NCBI RefSeq assembly: GCF_003149105.1
Contig: NZ_QGDS01000010.1
Span: 86,069-150,068, forward strand
DNA: 64,000 nucleotides
Origin: Faecalicatena contorta
GTDB lineage: Bacteria; Bacillota; Clostridia; Lachnospirales; Lachnospiraceae
Reading direction: 5' to 3'
Shown in pieces: positions 27,613 to 35,939 of the stretch. The notes under the pieces were generated by a model. That model was not told the DNA's origin, did not search any database, and saw only the letters and a list, made by a program, of their open reading frames with translations. The translations under genes were made by a program, and so were the position numbers. Within the stretch, counting starts at the first letter, position 1, and every line of letters starts with the position of its first letter.

Positions 27613-28403
27613 TATAATCTCACATCACGATTACAATCCTTGGAATAAACATACGCAAACATTTCACCCCGTCCTATACCATACGCAGCCTGTGGACAAT
27701 AAGCTGACATAAACAGGTAATCACCCTTTTTCACTGAGATCCATTCATTGTCAAGTACATACATTCCTTCTCCTGAATAAACATAAGCACCATGCTCCTG
27801 TACATGCGTCTCAATATATCCATGACATGCACCCTGTTTGAACGCCAGAATGTGGAAATTCATATCAAATCCCAAATCACCTGCGGCCGGAAGGAAGTCT
27901 TTCACGAGAACATCTTCCATTCCTTCATAGTTTACCCAGTCTACATTGTTAATATTTTCAATTACGGTGTGTGCTTCATATCCTTCGATTCTGTCATAAA
28001 GCCTCTTGTATAAGAACCCTCTTGCTTTTTTGTCCCCTGCATTTTCAAAGTACAGTTTCGTTCCTTCCGGGCAGAAAATATATCCGCCATCGGTTAATTC
28101 CGCTTCTTTTTCACCATTCCATACTTTCACTGTTCCTTCAAGTATATAGAAGAAAATTTCCTCGCCTGCTGCTCCGAATCCCTGCTTATTGCCTCCGCCA
28201 GGTTCGGCGGCTACCAGATAATCCACGAAAGATGCTCCTAATTTAGGAGACGCTAAAATAGTAATTTCACAATTGTCAAATCCTGGAATTGTATTTTTCA
28301 CCAGGCCGTCTGGTTCAATTACCGCATAATTATCCTTCTTGATAATAGATCGTGTGCTTAAAATATCTTTTCTGTATCCTGTTACTCCATTTAAATAACT
28401 CAT
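27612..28403 (-). CDS. allE: (S)-ureidoglycine aminohydrolase
   Basis: This bicupin enzyme (263 residues) converts (S)-ureidoglycine to (S)-ureidoglycolate and ammonia using a metal ion. The first cupin contains 'GAAGEEIFFYILEGTVKVW', and the second contains 'ACHGYIETHVQEHGAYVYSGEGMYVL' with the metal-binding Glu/His set. The C-terminal 'WISVKKGDYLFMSAYCPQAAYG' is typical. It is encoded between the MFS transporter and allD and acts between AllC and AllD. Confidence 0.92.
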   Translation of the reverse strand: MSYLNGVTGYRKDILSTRSIIKKDNYAVIEPDGLVKNTIPGFDNCEITILASPKLGASFVDYLVAAEPGGGNKQGFGAAGEEIFFYILEGTVKVWNGEKEAELTDGGYIFCPEGTKLYFENAGDKKARGFLYKRLYDRIEGYEAHTVIENINNVDWVNYEGMEDVLVKDFLPAAGDLGFDMNFHILAFKQGACHGYIETHVQEHGAYVYSGEGMYVLDNEWISVKKGDYLFMSAYCPQAAYGIGRGEMFAYVYSKDCNRDVRL

Positions 28404-28433
28404 ATTTGTTACTTGCTCCTTTCAGTTAAAACA

Positions 28434-29669
28434 TTATGCACTTTTTTTCATCATGCTTCCTGCATTACATATCAGGAAGAAAATTGTTCCTATCAGCAGC
28501 AGAGCTGCTCCGATATAGAATCCAAACTCTCCGGAGCCTGTAGTGTCTATGATTTTTCCTGTCAGCGCAGGAGCAACTACAGAAGAAGACATTCCGAAGA
28601 AATTAAACATACCCAGGGTAGTTGCCACACTTTTGGGATCTGCATTATCTGATACATGAGAAATCAGTACTGGGTCTACTGCCATTTTTCCGAGGAAACC
28701 ATACAGCAGAAGAATCACTGCAAGGAGTCCCGCGCTGGGTACGAACATGGAAACTGCAATTAACACAAATGCCGCACATTCAAGTCCTGTAACAATTCCT
28801 GCCTTGTATTTCCGTTTCTTATCAGATAAATGTGCGAAGAATAACGCACCGGGAACTGCTGTTACGGCAATCATGGATACTACCAAACCTACAAGTCCGC
28901 CTGAAATTCCACGCTCAGATTCCAGGAAGGACGGCAGCCAGGTTACGATCAGATAGTAAGCATAGCAGGTCGTAAAATACAAGAAGTAGCATGAAATCAG
29001 CTTGATGCTGAACAAGTTTGTTTTACCTTTCACTTCTCCCTTTTCTTTCGCTTCTACTTTTGCCTGGCCCATTGCCTTTTTCTCTGCTATATTGTCTTTT
29101 ATAGCAATGGCAAACCATATAACGAGAAGTACAATCAGAGTAGCTGAGATAGATACCATAACCTGCCACGGTAATTTAAGTTGTTTTACCACAAAACTGG
29201 AACCGGTCATACCGAGAATCATACCAAGTGCGGAACCACTGTTTACAATGGCTGTTGCAAGTCCCTTTTTCTCAGGCGGAACATGCTGTGCAGTTAAAGA
29301 AAAGGCTGCTCCGTAATAAGTACCACATCCTACACCCGCTAATACACCTCCCAAATAAAGTGCTGAAAGACTATGTCCGGAGGCTACACAAAATGCACCT
29401 ATTGCAAAGATAATAAATCCGGGTATCAATACCCTTTTCTGTCCAAACCGGTCTACCAGAAATCCGGAAGGAATCTGCATTGCTGTATATCCAAAAAAGT
29501 AACAACTTGCAATTAATCCCATTGCTGCATTTGTCTGGGGTCCGATTGTCTGCTGAATTTCTCCGTATATCGGTGATAACATAGCACGGTAGATCCAAAT
29601 AATAGTCCATCCAAGACAGAATGTGAAAACAATGGTTTTCCAATAATTTTTATTTATAGCTTTTTCCAT
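28434..29669 (-). CDS. Major facilitator transporter, probable allantoate/ureide uptake
   Basis: This 12-helix membrane transporter has 411 residues from ATG 29669 (AAGGAG upstream). The MFS loop signature 'GFLVDRFGQKRVLIPG' follows helix 2 and 'AHLSDKKRKYKAG' sits in the second half. It lies between allC and allE in the allantoate operon. Because no allantoinase is present, direct uptake of allantoate or a ureido-acid is the simplest role, but this is inferred from position only. Confidence 0.82.
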   Translation of the reverse strand: MEKAINKNYWKTIVFTFCLGWTIIWIYRAMLSPIYGEIQQTIGPQTNAAMGLIASCYFFGYTAMQIPSGFLVDRFGQKRVLIPGFIIFAIGAFCVASGHSLSALYLGGVLAGVGCGTYYGAAFSLTAQHVPPEKKGLATAIVNSGSALGMILGMTGSSFVVKQLKLPWQVMVSISATLIVLLVIWFAIAIKDNIAEKKAMGQAKVEAKEKGEVKGKTNLFSIKLISCYFLYFTTCYAYYLIVTWLPSFLESERGISGGLVGLVVSMIAVTAVPGALFFAHLSDKKRKYKAGIVTGLECAAFVLIAVSMFVPSAGLLAVILLLYGFLGKMAVDPVLISHVSDNADPKSVATTLGMFNFFGMSSSVVAPALTGKIIDTTGSGEFGFYIGAALLLIGTIFFLICNAGSMMKKSA

Positions 29670-29688
29670 GGGGGTCTCTCCTTTTCCT

Positions 29689-30915
29689 CTAGTACGCAAG
29701 CTTGTAAAGTGTATACTTTAACGCTTCAATACCCTGCTGCAAATCTTCCAACTTCGTTGCCTCTGCTGGATTGTGACTGATACCTTTAATACTTGGAACA
29801 AAAATCATTCCTGTTGGTATATATTTGGCAATAATCTGAGAATCATGTCCGGCACCGCTGTGCAGCACTCTGTAATTGAGTTTCTGTTCCTCACACGAAG
29901 CTTTGATGATTTCAATCATTTCCTCTGCCATCGGAACCGGTTCTTCATCCATCCAGCAGTCAATGTCTATTTTCACTCCATGTTCTTCGGCAATCCGCTT
30001 CATGTCATTTTCAATTTCTTTTGTAAATGACTGGAGAAATTCCTTGTCTGTATGACGACAGTCCATAGTAAAAAGGGCTTCTCCCGGAACTACGTTGACA
30101 GTGTTGGGTTTTACATTAATTTTCCCAAAAGTAAGTACTAATGGGTCTCCTGCTGCTTTTGCCTTTGCAATAGACTCTGTTACAATCTGTGCATACACCT
30201 GAATTACATCGTGACGATACTTCATCAGTGTAGTTCCTGCATGATTCGCTTCGCCCTTCAGTTGGATGTTGTAACGTTTCTGTCCCACAATTCCGCTGAT
30301 TACGCCTACGGATTTGCCTTCCATCTCCAGTGTGTTTCCCTGTTCGATATGTAACTCCACAAATTGTTTTATCCCATCCATAAGAGAATCTTTTGTCTCC
30401 TGGAAGTCAAATCCACACTGGTGCATGGCATCCACAAAACGGATTCCGTCAATGCTTTCAATACTAATGACTTCCTCCTCGTTCTGGATGTGAAATAAAT
30501 TCTTACTGCCCCAGAATACGGCAGGGAATCTGCTGCCTTCCTCCTCCGCTATAGAAAATACGGCAAGGTTTTTCTTTGGTTTTCCATATGTCTCAAGCAG
30601 GTCTGCAATTGCTAAGTATCCTCCGATGATTCCCAATTGGCCATCTAAGGTTCCACCGTTTACAACAGTATCCACATGGGAACCTGTTCCTATTGTTTCT
30701 CCGGTCCCATCTGTTCCTTCCAGAGTCCCTTTCAGGTTTCCAATTTCGTCAAACTCCGCCTTCATTCCCAGTCTTTCAAATTTTTCTTTCAGGGCTTTCT
30801 GTGCGTCCAGCCACTCTTCTGTATAGAGAAGCCTCGTCATACCCCCTGTATCATTCGCTCCGAATGATGAAATCCAATCCAAAGTCTTTTTGACGTCTTC
30901 ACACGTAATACTCAT
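29689..30915 (-). CDS. allC: Allantoate amidohydrolase
   Basis: This M20-family metal enzyme (408 residues) hydrolyses allantoate to (S)-ureidoglycine, ammonia and CO2. Visible parts are 'GTGSHVDTVVNGGTLDGQLG' with metal His/Asp near residue 80, 'SIAEEEGSRFP' with the catalytic Glu pair, 'ELHIEQGNTLE', 'ANHAGTT' and 'HSGAGHDSQIIA'. It is the first gene of the operon, with AAGGAGGG upstream of ATG 30915. Other M20 amidases such as N-carbamoyl-amino-acid hydrolases are close relatives, but the AllE/AllD neighbours settle the role. Confidence 0.92.
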   Translation of the reverse strand: MSITCEDVKKTLDWISSFGANDTGGMTRLLYTEEWLDAQKALKEKFERLGMKAEFDEIGNLKGTLEGTDGTGETIGTGSHVDTVVNGGTLDGQLGIIGGYLAIADLLETYGKPKKNLAVFSIAEEEGSRFPAVFWGSKNLFHIQNEEEVISIESIDGIRFVDAMHQCGFDFQETKDSLMDGIKQFVELHIEQGNTLEMEGKSVGVISGIVGQKRYNIQLKGEANHAGTTLMKYRHDVIQVYAQIVTESIAKAKAAGDPLVLTFGKINVKPNTVNVVPGEALFTMDCRHTDKEFLQSFTKEIENDMKRIAEEHGVKIDIDCWMDEEPVPMAEEMIEIIKASCEEQKLNYRVLHSGAGHDSQIIAKYIPTGMIFVPSIKGISHNPAEATKLEDLQQGIEALKYTLYKLAY

Positions 30916-30969
30916 ATTCCCTCCTTCTTGCTTTATGTGTTTTGCACAACTGCATATTTATTTCCTTTT

Positions 30970-31036
30970 ATTATATATATATTTTCACCAATTTACATTG
31001 TCCACTACGCCTAATTCTACCTTGTCCTTTTTGTCC
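30970..31036. promoter_or_regulatory. allC promoter region with three TTGTCC repeats
   Basis: In the divergent gap between allC (minus) and the hydrolase gene (plus) there are three direct TTGTCC copies at 30998-31003, 31022-31027 and 31031-31036. The minus strand has a TATAAT at 30970-30975 but no good -35, which suggests an activator-dependent allC promoter. The repeats are a candidate binding site for the nearby PucR-type regulator; they do not match the known Bacillus PucR box. Confidence 0.35.
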
Positions 31037-31069
31037 ATTGCCGACATTAAACTTTTCCCCCTGATTTGG

Positions 31070-31075
31070 TAAAAT
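31070..31075 (+). promoter_or_regulatory. -10 box of the alpha/beta hydrolase gene
   Basis: TAAAAT at 31070-31075 with TTAAAC 17 bp upstream (31047-31052) is a fair promoter for the plus-strand gene at 31111. Confidence 0.35.
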
Positions 31076-31110
31076 AGAAAATAGTAAACCATAAATGCAA
31101 GGAGAAACTT

Positions 31111-31971
31111 ATGAAAAGGAAGGATTTCGTTATACCCAGAGCCAGCTATCCATTAAATGCTTCCCTGACATATATGGAAGGGACTGAGCTGAAAGGGTAT
31201 CTGCTGTATTTTCATGGGGGAGGATTATTGTTCGGAACAAAGGACGATTTGCCGGAAAAGATTATTGACTATTACTGCAGAAATGGTTTCGGAATTCTCT
31301 CATTTGACTATGGGCTTTCTCCCTATACAAAACTTCCCGGTATTCTTACAGATATCAAGGATGGGGTGTCCTGGTTTTTGGATAATCAGGGTTTTTTCCC
31401 TAAAGCCTGGCTTCCCTGGTTCCTATGGGGACGTTCCGCCGGAGCATATCTTTGCTTAATCAGCACTCTTCTAAAATATATACCCTATCCGAACGGTATT
31501 CTCTCTTATTATGGATACGGTTTTCTGGAACCGGACTGGTATCAGCTCCCTAACCCCTATTACAATCGTCTTCCCGCATTTTCTTCTTCAGATTTTAATG
31601 TTTTTATGCAGGAAGGTTCCTGTACATCGGCGCCTCTTCAAGAGCGCTATTCTTTTTATGTCCATGCCCGGCAGACCGGAAACTGGGTTTCCCTGTTCTA
31701 TGATGGAAAAATGAAAAACTTTTTGAAAGAATACACCTTTCTTCTGCATGAGGTGCCTGCTGATTATCCGCCTGTCTTTCTGACACATGCACTGCAGGAC
31801 CCGGATGTTCCCTTTACAGAATCCAAAGCTTTACACCAGAAACTTCCAAACTCTGTTTTCTATCCGGTTTCCTCTCCTGAACATGATTTTGACCGGGATG
31901 CTGACTCCTACACTACAAACCATATTCTGGAGCTCTCTTATTCTTTTTTAGAAGCAAATTTGACAAACTAA
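31111..31971 (+). CDS. Alpha/beta hydrolase, HSL-like esterase
   Basis: This is a cytoplasmic hydrolase (286 residues). It has the oxyanion 'HGGG' at about residues 35-38 ('YLLYFHGGGLLFG'), the nucleophile elbow 'WGRSAGAYLC' (GRSAG in place of GDSAG), a late acid in 'ALQDPDVPF' and the catalytic His in 'SPEHDFDRD'. This is the hormone-sensitive-lipase/acetyl-esterase pattern. GGAG precedes ATG 31111. It is transcribed away from the allantoate operon and is followed by glycerol-dehydrogenase-like gldA on the same strand. Its substrate is not indicated. Confidence 0.82.
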   Translation: MKRKDFVIPRASYPLNASLTYMEGTELKGYLLYFHGGGLLFGTKDDLPEKIIDYYCRNGFGILSFDYGLSPYTKLPGILTDIKDGVSWFLDNQGFFPKAWLPWFLWGRSAGAYLCLISTLLKYIPYPNGILSYYGYGFLEPDWYQLPNPYYNRLPAFSSSDFNVFMQEGSCTSAPLQERYSFYVHARQTGNWVSLFYDGKMKNFLKEYTFLLHEVPADYPPVFLTHALQDPDVPFTESKALHQKLPNSVFYPVSSPEHDFDRDADSYTTNHILELSYSFLEANLTN

Positions 31972-32050
31972 CTTTATTAAAAAGCCGTCTACATCTCATA
32001 TCTGTTTGTTTCTTATTTCGCGTTCTAATCCGCAACAATTTCATCGTTAT

Positions 32051-32079
32051 AATATAATGTAATAACAAAGCTACATTAT
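32051..32079 (+). promoter_or_regulatory. Operator/promoter region of the gldA-like gene, shared with the zinc dehydrogenase gene
   Basis: AATATAATGTAATAACA at 32051-32067 is identical over 17 bp to the minus strand at 43148-43164 upstream of the zinc dehydrogenase. Half-sites ATAATGTA (32054-32061) and TACATTAT (32072-32079) form an inverted repeat. A possible sigma-A promoter follows: TTGACT (32082-32087), 17 bp, TATTTT (32105-32110). Confidence 0.55.
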
Positions 32080-32162
32080 TATTGACTAACATAATAATCT
32101 ATGGTATTTTAATTTTAGAGAGACAGGAAAAAGATAAAATATCATATGGAGGTAGAAAAATT

Positions 32163-33269
32163 ATGTCTATGATCAAACACGGAACAAGGGCCTTTGGTTC
32201 TCCCAGCAGATACATACAGGGACGCTGGGAGCTGGATCGTCTGAAGGAGTATACAGACGCTTATGGAAAACGGGTATTAATTTTGGTAGATTGCTTTTTC
32301 TACGGGGAATACAAAGTAAAATTTGAGAACATGTACTCCGAAGGTGAAAGCAGTGTTTCCGTCATAGAATTCAAAGGGGAAATTACAGCCGAAAAAATCG
32401 ACCAAATTGCCGAAAGCGTAAAACAGTTTAACCCTGATGTGGTTGCAGGTATGGGGGGAGGAAAGACCATGGATACCGCAAAAGCGGTGGCTGATATTTT
32501 TAAAGCAGCTACAGTGATTATCCCAACAACAGCATCCACAGATGCACCAGTCATTGGACTTTCAGTAATTTATACTGATTCAGGAGAACATGTAGGGGCC
32601 AGACATTACGTGAAAAACCCGGATTTAGTTTTATTGGATACTGATATTATATGCAAAGCGCCGGTTCGCTTTCTAGTAGCAGGTATGGGGGATGCTCTGG
32701 CTACCTTTATAGAGACTAGAGCAAATCTTGAGTCTCATTCTCCTAATTATGTGTGGAAAGGATATTGCAGCACAATTGCCGTACGTGCTATTGCGGAGGC
32801 CTGTCACAGTACAATCTTAACCAAAGGGGTGAATGCAAAGATTGCCGCAGAGAACGGACTTTGCACCCTTGATGTAGAAGATGTAATTGAAGCTAATGCC
32901 TTACTGAGCGGTCTCGGAGTACAAAATTCCAGCTGTGCAGGTGCGCACTCCATCGCAGAAGGCCTTACAGTATTACCTCCCTGCATAAAACTGCTGCACG
33001 GAGAAGTCGTAGCATTTGGCATACTGGTACAATTAATCATTGAAGGAAGACCAGAAGAAGAAATAAAAGAAATCTATGATTTCTATAAAGCAGTTCATCT
33101 TCCATCCACATTTGAGGATTTGGGAATCAAAGATGTTACCCCAGAGGAAATTATGGCGGTGGCAGAAGAATCACTGAAGTCTTACTGGGATGTAGAACCG
33201 TTCCCCGTAACAGCCCAAATGATTTACGATGCAATTGTAATGGCAGACCGTTTAGGTATATCTTCTTGA
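32163..33269 (+). CDS. gldA: Glycerol dehydrogenase-like iron/zinc polyol dehydrogenase
   Basis: This NAD-dependent dehydrogenase of the GldA branch has 368 residues from ATG 32163 (GGAGG upstream; an in-frame start 81 bp earlier has none). It carries 'GMGGGKTMDTAKAV' for NAD binding (96-109) and metal ligands Asp 177 ('GMGDA'), His 262 ('GAHSIAEG') and His 279 ('LLHGEVVA'). Glycerol is the usual substrate, but 1,2-diols and short polyols are also used. It stands alone on the plus strand, but its promoter region shares a 17-bp operator with the zinc dehydrogenase at 42077-43111, so it probably belongs to that regulon. Confidence 0.88.
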   Translation: MSMIKHGTRAFGSPSRYIQGRWELDRLKEYTDAYGKRVLILVDCFFYGEYKVKFENMYSEGESSVSVIEFKGEITAEKIDQIAESVKQFNPDVVAGMGGGKTMDTAKAVADIFKAATVIIPTTASTDAPVIGLSVIYTDSGEHVGARHYVKNPDLVLLDTDIICKAPVRFLVAGMGDALATFIETRANLESHSPNYVWKGYCSTIAVRAIAEACHSTILTKGVNAKIAAENGLCTLDVEDVIEANALLSGLGVQNSSCAGAHSIAEGLTVLPPCIKLLHGEVVAFGILVQLIIEGRPEEEIKEIYDFYKAVHLPSTFEDLGIKDVTPEEIMAVAEESLKSYWDVEPFPVTAQMIYDAIVMADRLGISS

Positions 33270-33323
33270 ACATTAGTAGTTCAAGAAGTATATCTTATTG
33301 AACATTAGCAGTCCAAGAAGTAT
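33266..33323. repeat. Tandem duplication of a small hairpin after gldA
   Basis: Two 26-bp units (33266-33291 and 33298-33323) with a 32-bp period match at 24 of 26 bases. The first unit overlaps the stop codon and forms an 8-bp perfect hairpin TCTTGAAC/GTTCAAGA; the second has a base change (GTCCAA) that breaks one pair. Confidence 0.6.
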
Positions 33324-33346
33324 GTATTATAAGGTAATATAATCAT

Positions 33347-33387
33347 AAAAGACCGGTACAAGGATGCAAATCCGGTACCGGTCTTTT
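33347..33387. terminator. Bidirectional intrinsic terminator between gldA and the permease
   Basis: Perfect 13-bp arms AAAAGACCGGTAC (33347-33359) and GTACCGGTCTTTT (33375-33387) surround a 15-nt loop, with T-runs on both strands. It separates convergent genes. Confidence 0.9.
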
Positions 33388-33389
33388 CT

Positions 33390-34373
33390 CTATTTAACAA
33401 TAAAACTTCTCGAAGATCTGTCAGTGTTAATAGCTATAGCAATCAATACCACCAAACCAAATACAATCTTTTGCCAATATACATTGATACTTACTATGTT
33501 CATTCCATTCTTAATAATAGAAACAATAAAAACTCCCATTATAGTATTCAGAATGTTTCCCGAACCGCCAATCAGAGCCGTCCCACCCAGAACTACTGCT
33601 GAAATCACCATCAGCGTAAAGGAATCACCTACCGTAGGCGCACAGCTCTTCGCCTTTGCCATAAGAAAGATTGCTCCCAAAGCGGCGCAGAAGCCATTGA
33701 CTGCGAACACAGCAATTTTAATTCTATCTACAGATATGCCAGACATACGGGCAGCACGTTCATTCGCTCCGATTGCGTAAATTCCTCTTCCCAACGGTGT
33801 CCTGGTAAGGATTACATAATATCCGACTATGATAAGGAAAGCAATAATCAGCGGATATCCCAAAGGACCTATAGATATCTTATACCACTCAATGGTGCCC
33901 CATAACTTTTTAGGTATGGATATGGGAGAACTGCTTTTCAGCAATGCCGCAGAATTCCATATGGACATAAATGCCAAAGAAGCTATAAATGACGGAACCT
34001 TCAACTTTGCATGAATACTTCCCAGGATGATACCTCCAACCACCGAGAATAGCAGTGTGGCCAAAAATGTCACCAGCATAATAAACCAATCTGCATAGAT
34101 AGTATCCTTAAACTTCATAATGAGGCTGACTACCAGAACATTGGAGACAGAACACATGGCACCAATGGATAAATCAATAGAACCAAGCAAAATAACAGGA
34201 GTCATTCCGGCAGCCATAATCATTAGCGGAGCTGTATCACTCAGCAAATTATTAATATTTGAAGCATTGATAAAGCTCTTTTCCATAACAGTAAAAATCA
34301 ACATGAGGCAGATGATAACAGCTATACTGAAATATGTAGCAAAATATGCCTTATTTATTTTTAGTTTTTTCAT
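33390..34373 (-). CDS. Ribose-type ABC transporter permease (second permease of importer A)
   Basis: This 327-residue membrane subunit has the family motif 'GMTPVILLGSIDLSIGAMCSV' near residue 57 and 'GSGNILNTIMGVFIVSIIKNGMNI' toward the end. Its ATG follows the ATPase stop by 15 bp. Importer A encodes two different permeases (this and 35940-36959) on either side of the ATPase, so the channel is probably a heterodimer, as in LsrCD-type systems. It is the final gene before a bidirectional terminator. Confidence 0.9.
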   Translation of the reverse strand: MKKLKINKAYFATYFSIAVIICLMLIFTVMEKSFINASNINNLLSDTAPLMIMAAGMTPVILLGSIDLSIGAMCSVSNVLVVSLIMKFKDTIYADWFIMLVTFLATLLFSVVGGIILGSIHAKLKVPSFIASLAFMSIWNSAALLKSSSPISIPKKLWGTIEWYKISIGPLGYPLIIAFLIIVGYYVILTRTPLGRGIYAIGANERAARMSGISVDRIKIAVFAVNGFCAALGAIFLMAKAKSCAPTVGDSFTLMVISAVVLGGTALIGGSGNILNTIMGVFIVSIIKNGMNIVSINVYWQKIVFGLVVLIAIAINTDRSSRSFIVK

Positions 34374-34388
34374 GCTCTCACTCCTTCC

Positions 34389-35921
34389 TCATACCATCAT
34401 ACTGATTATGCTTACTTGTGATGGTTTCGCATCTACAGATGCATCCAGCTCACCTGTAATCAATCCATCCCGCATAACCAACACACGATTTGACAGCCCA
34501 ATACACTCATCAAGGGTGTCTCCCAACAGAATAACAGATTTTCCTCCGGCTACCATATCACGTATCAACTTGTAAATTTCTTCTTTGGCTCCCACATCTA
34601 CTCCACGAGTAGGATGATTCAATATTACAATATCCGCTTCTGATGCCAGTACACGTGCAAAGACCACCTTTTGCTGATTTCCTCCTGAGAGCTGTATCAC
34701 CAGTTCTTCTTTACCGCTGGTTTTAATCCTGAGTTTTCGGATCCATTCCAGAGCCTGCTCCGACACACGCTTTCTGGATACCATACCTCCCTTACTCAAT
34801 TTGCCTGCATTTGAAAGCGCTATATTATCCTCAACAGAAAGCCCTCTGACAACACCCTCAATCATACGTTCCATAGGAATCATTATAATTCCGTCATTTA
34901 GCGCCTGATAAGGTGAGCTATATTGCACTTTCCGCCCCTTTATAAACAATTCTCCAAAATCAGGTTTTTCATCACCGCAGAAAACAGAGCAAATTTCTTC
35001 CTTTCCAGAGCCAACAACACCACAGAAACCAAGTATCTCTCCTTTATGCAGCTGGACATCTACATGCTTAAATTTACCCCGGCAGCCCAGATCTTTCGCC
35101 TCTAATACCACCTCTTTCTCAGGTATAACCTGCTTATCCAAATGATAGTACTCCGTGTTCGTTTCACGCCCTACCATTCGTTCGTACAGTACAGCTTCCG
35201 TGGCATCCGCCACATCCATATTACCGGCATTTTCTCCATCTTTATAGACATATATACGGTCAGAAATCTCCAGCACTTCATCCAGACGATGAGATACAAA
35301 AATTACGGAATGGCCTTTTATAGTCAATTTTCTTATCTCCTGAAAAAGGCGTTTTACTTCAGTTTCATTTAATACAGAAGTTGGCTCATCCAGCAGTATC
35401 AGACATTTGCCATCTGCCGAAGCCTCTTTTGTAACATTGACAACCTTTGCAATCTCCACCATCTGTCTGGTAGCGAAATTTAAATCGATTACTTTTTTTC
35501 TAGGGTTAATGTCTCCGCACCCAATCTCAGAAAGTACTTTTTCAGCCTCAGCATACATTTTCTTCCAATTCACAACTCCCATACGCATGAAATCTTTTTC
35601 ATGACCAAAAAAGATGTTCTGCCCTACGGAAAGTGTGGTAATCAGGGACTGTTCCTGATAGACCATCCCTATCCCCTGGGCATTTGCCTCCAAAGGATCA
35701 TTGGGCTGGAAAGCCTGCCCTCTCAGATGCATCTCTCCCGAGGTCTGAGGCTGAACTCCAATGATAATCTTCATCAGTGTTGATTTCCCCGCACCGTTTT
35801 CACCAACCAGTCCAATTACTTCACCCTCATGAACTTCCAAATTTACTCCTTTTAGCGCTTGTGTCCCATGAAAGGATTTTGTGATGTTTTTAGCACTGAA
35901 CAATATATTTTTTTTTGACAT
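34389..35921 (-). CDS. Double-domain sugar ABC transporter ATPase of importer A
   Basis: This 510-residue fusion has a canonical first half ('GENGAGKST', 'LLDEPTSVL') with a weak signature ('LNFATRQMVEIAKV'). The second half has 'GVVGSGKEE' for Walker A and 'LSGGNQQKVVFARVL' as signature, but the Walker B reads 'VILNHPTRGVDVG': Asn 435 and His 436 replace the usual Asp-Glu. The second site is therefore probably poor at hydrolysis, giving an asymmetric ATPase. It lies between the two permeases of importer A. Confidence 0.9.
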   Translation of the reverse strand: MSKKNILFSAKNITKSFHGTQALKGVNLEVHEGEVIGLVGENGAGKSTLMKIIIGVQPQTSGEMHLRGQAFQPNDPLEANAQGIGMVYQEQSLITTLSVGQNIFFGHEKDFMRMGVVNWKKMYAEAEKVLSEIGCGDINPRKKVIDLNFATRQMVEIAKVVNVTKEASADGKCLILLDEPTSVLNETEVKRLFQEIRKLTIKGHSVIFVSHRLDEVLEISDRIYVYKDGENAGNMDVADATEAVLYERMVGRETNTEYYHLDKQVIPEKEVVLEAKDLGCRGKFKHVDVQLHKGEILGFCGVVGSGKEEICSVFCGDEKPDFGELFIKGRKVQYSSPYQALNDGIIMIPMERMIEGVVRGLSVEDNIALSNAGKLSKGGMVSRKRVSEQALEWIRKLRIKTSGKEELVIQLSGGNQQKVVFARVLASEADIVILNHPTRGVDVGAKEEIYKLIRDMVAGGKSVILLGDTLDECIGLSNRVLVMRDGLITGELDASVDAKPSQVSIISMMV

Positions 35922-35939
35922 TTCTATCCCTCCATGTAC

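Noticed and set aside
32163..33269. Housekeeping glycerol dehydrogenase
   Set aside because: No dihydroxyacetone kinase is nearby, and the promoter shares a 17-bp operator with another dehydrogenase, so a regulon role is preferred.
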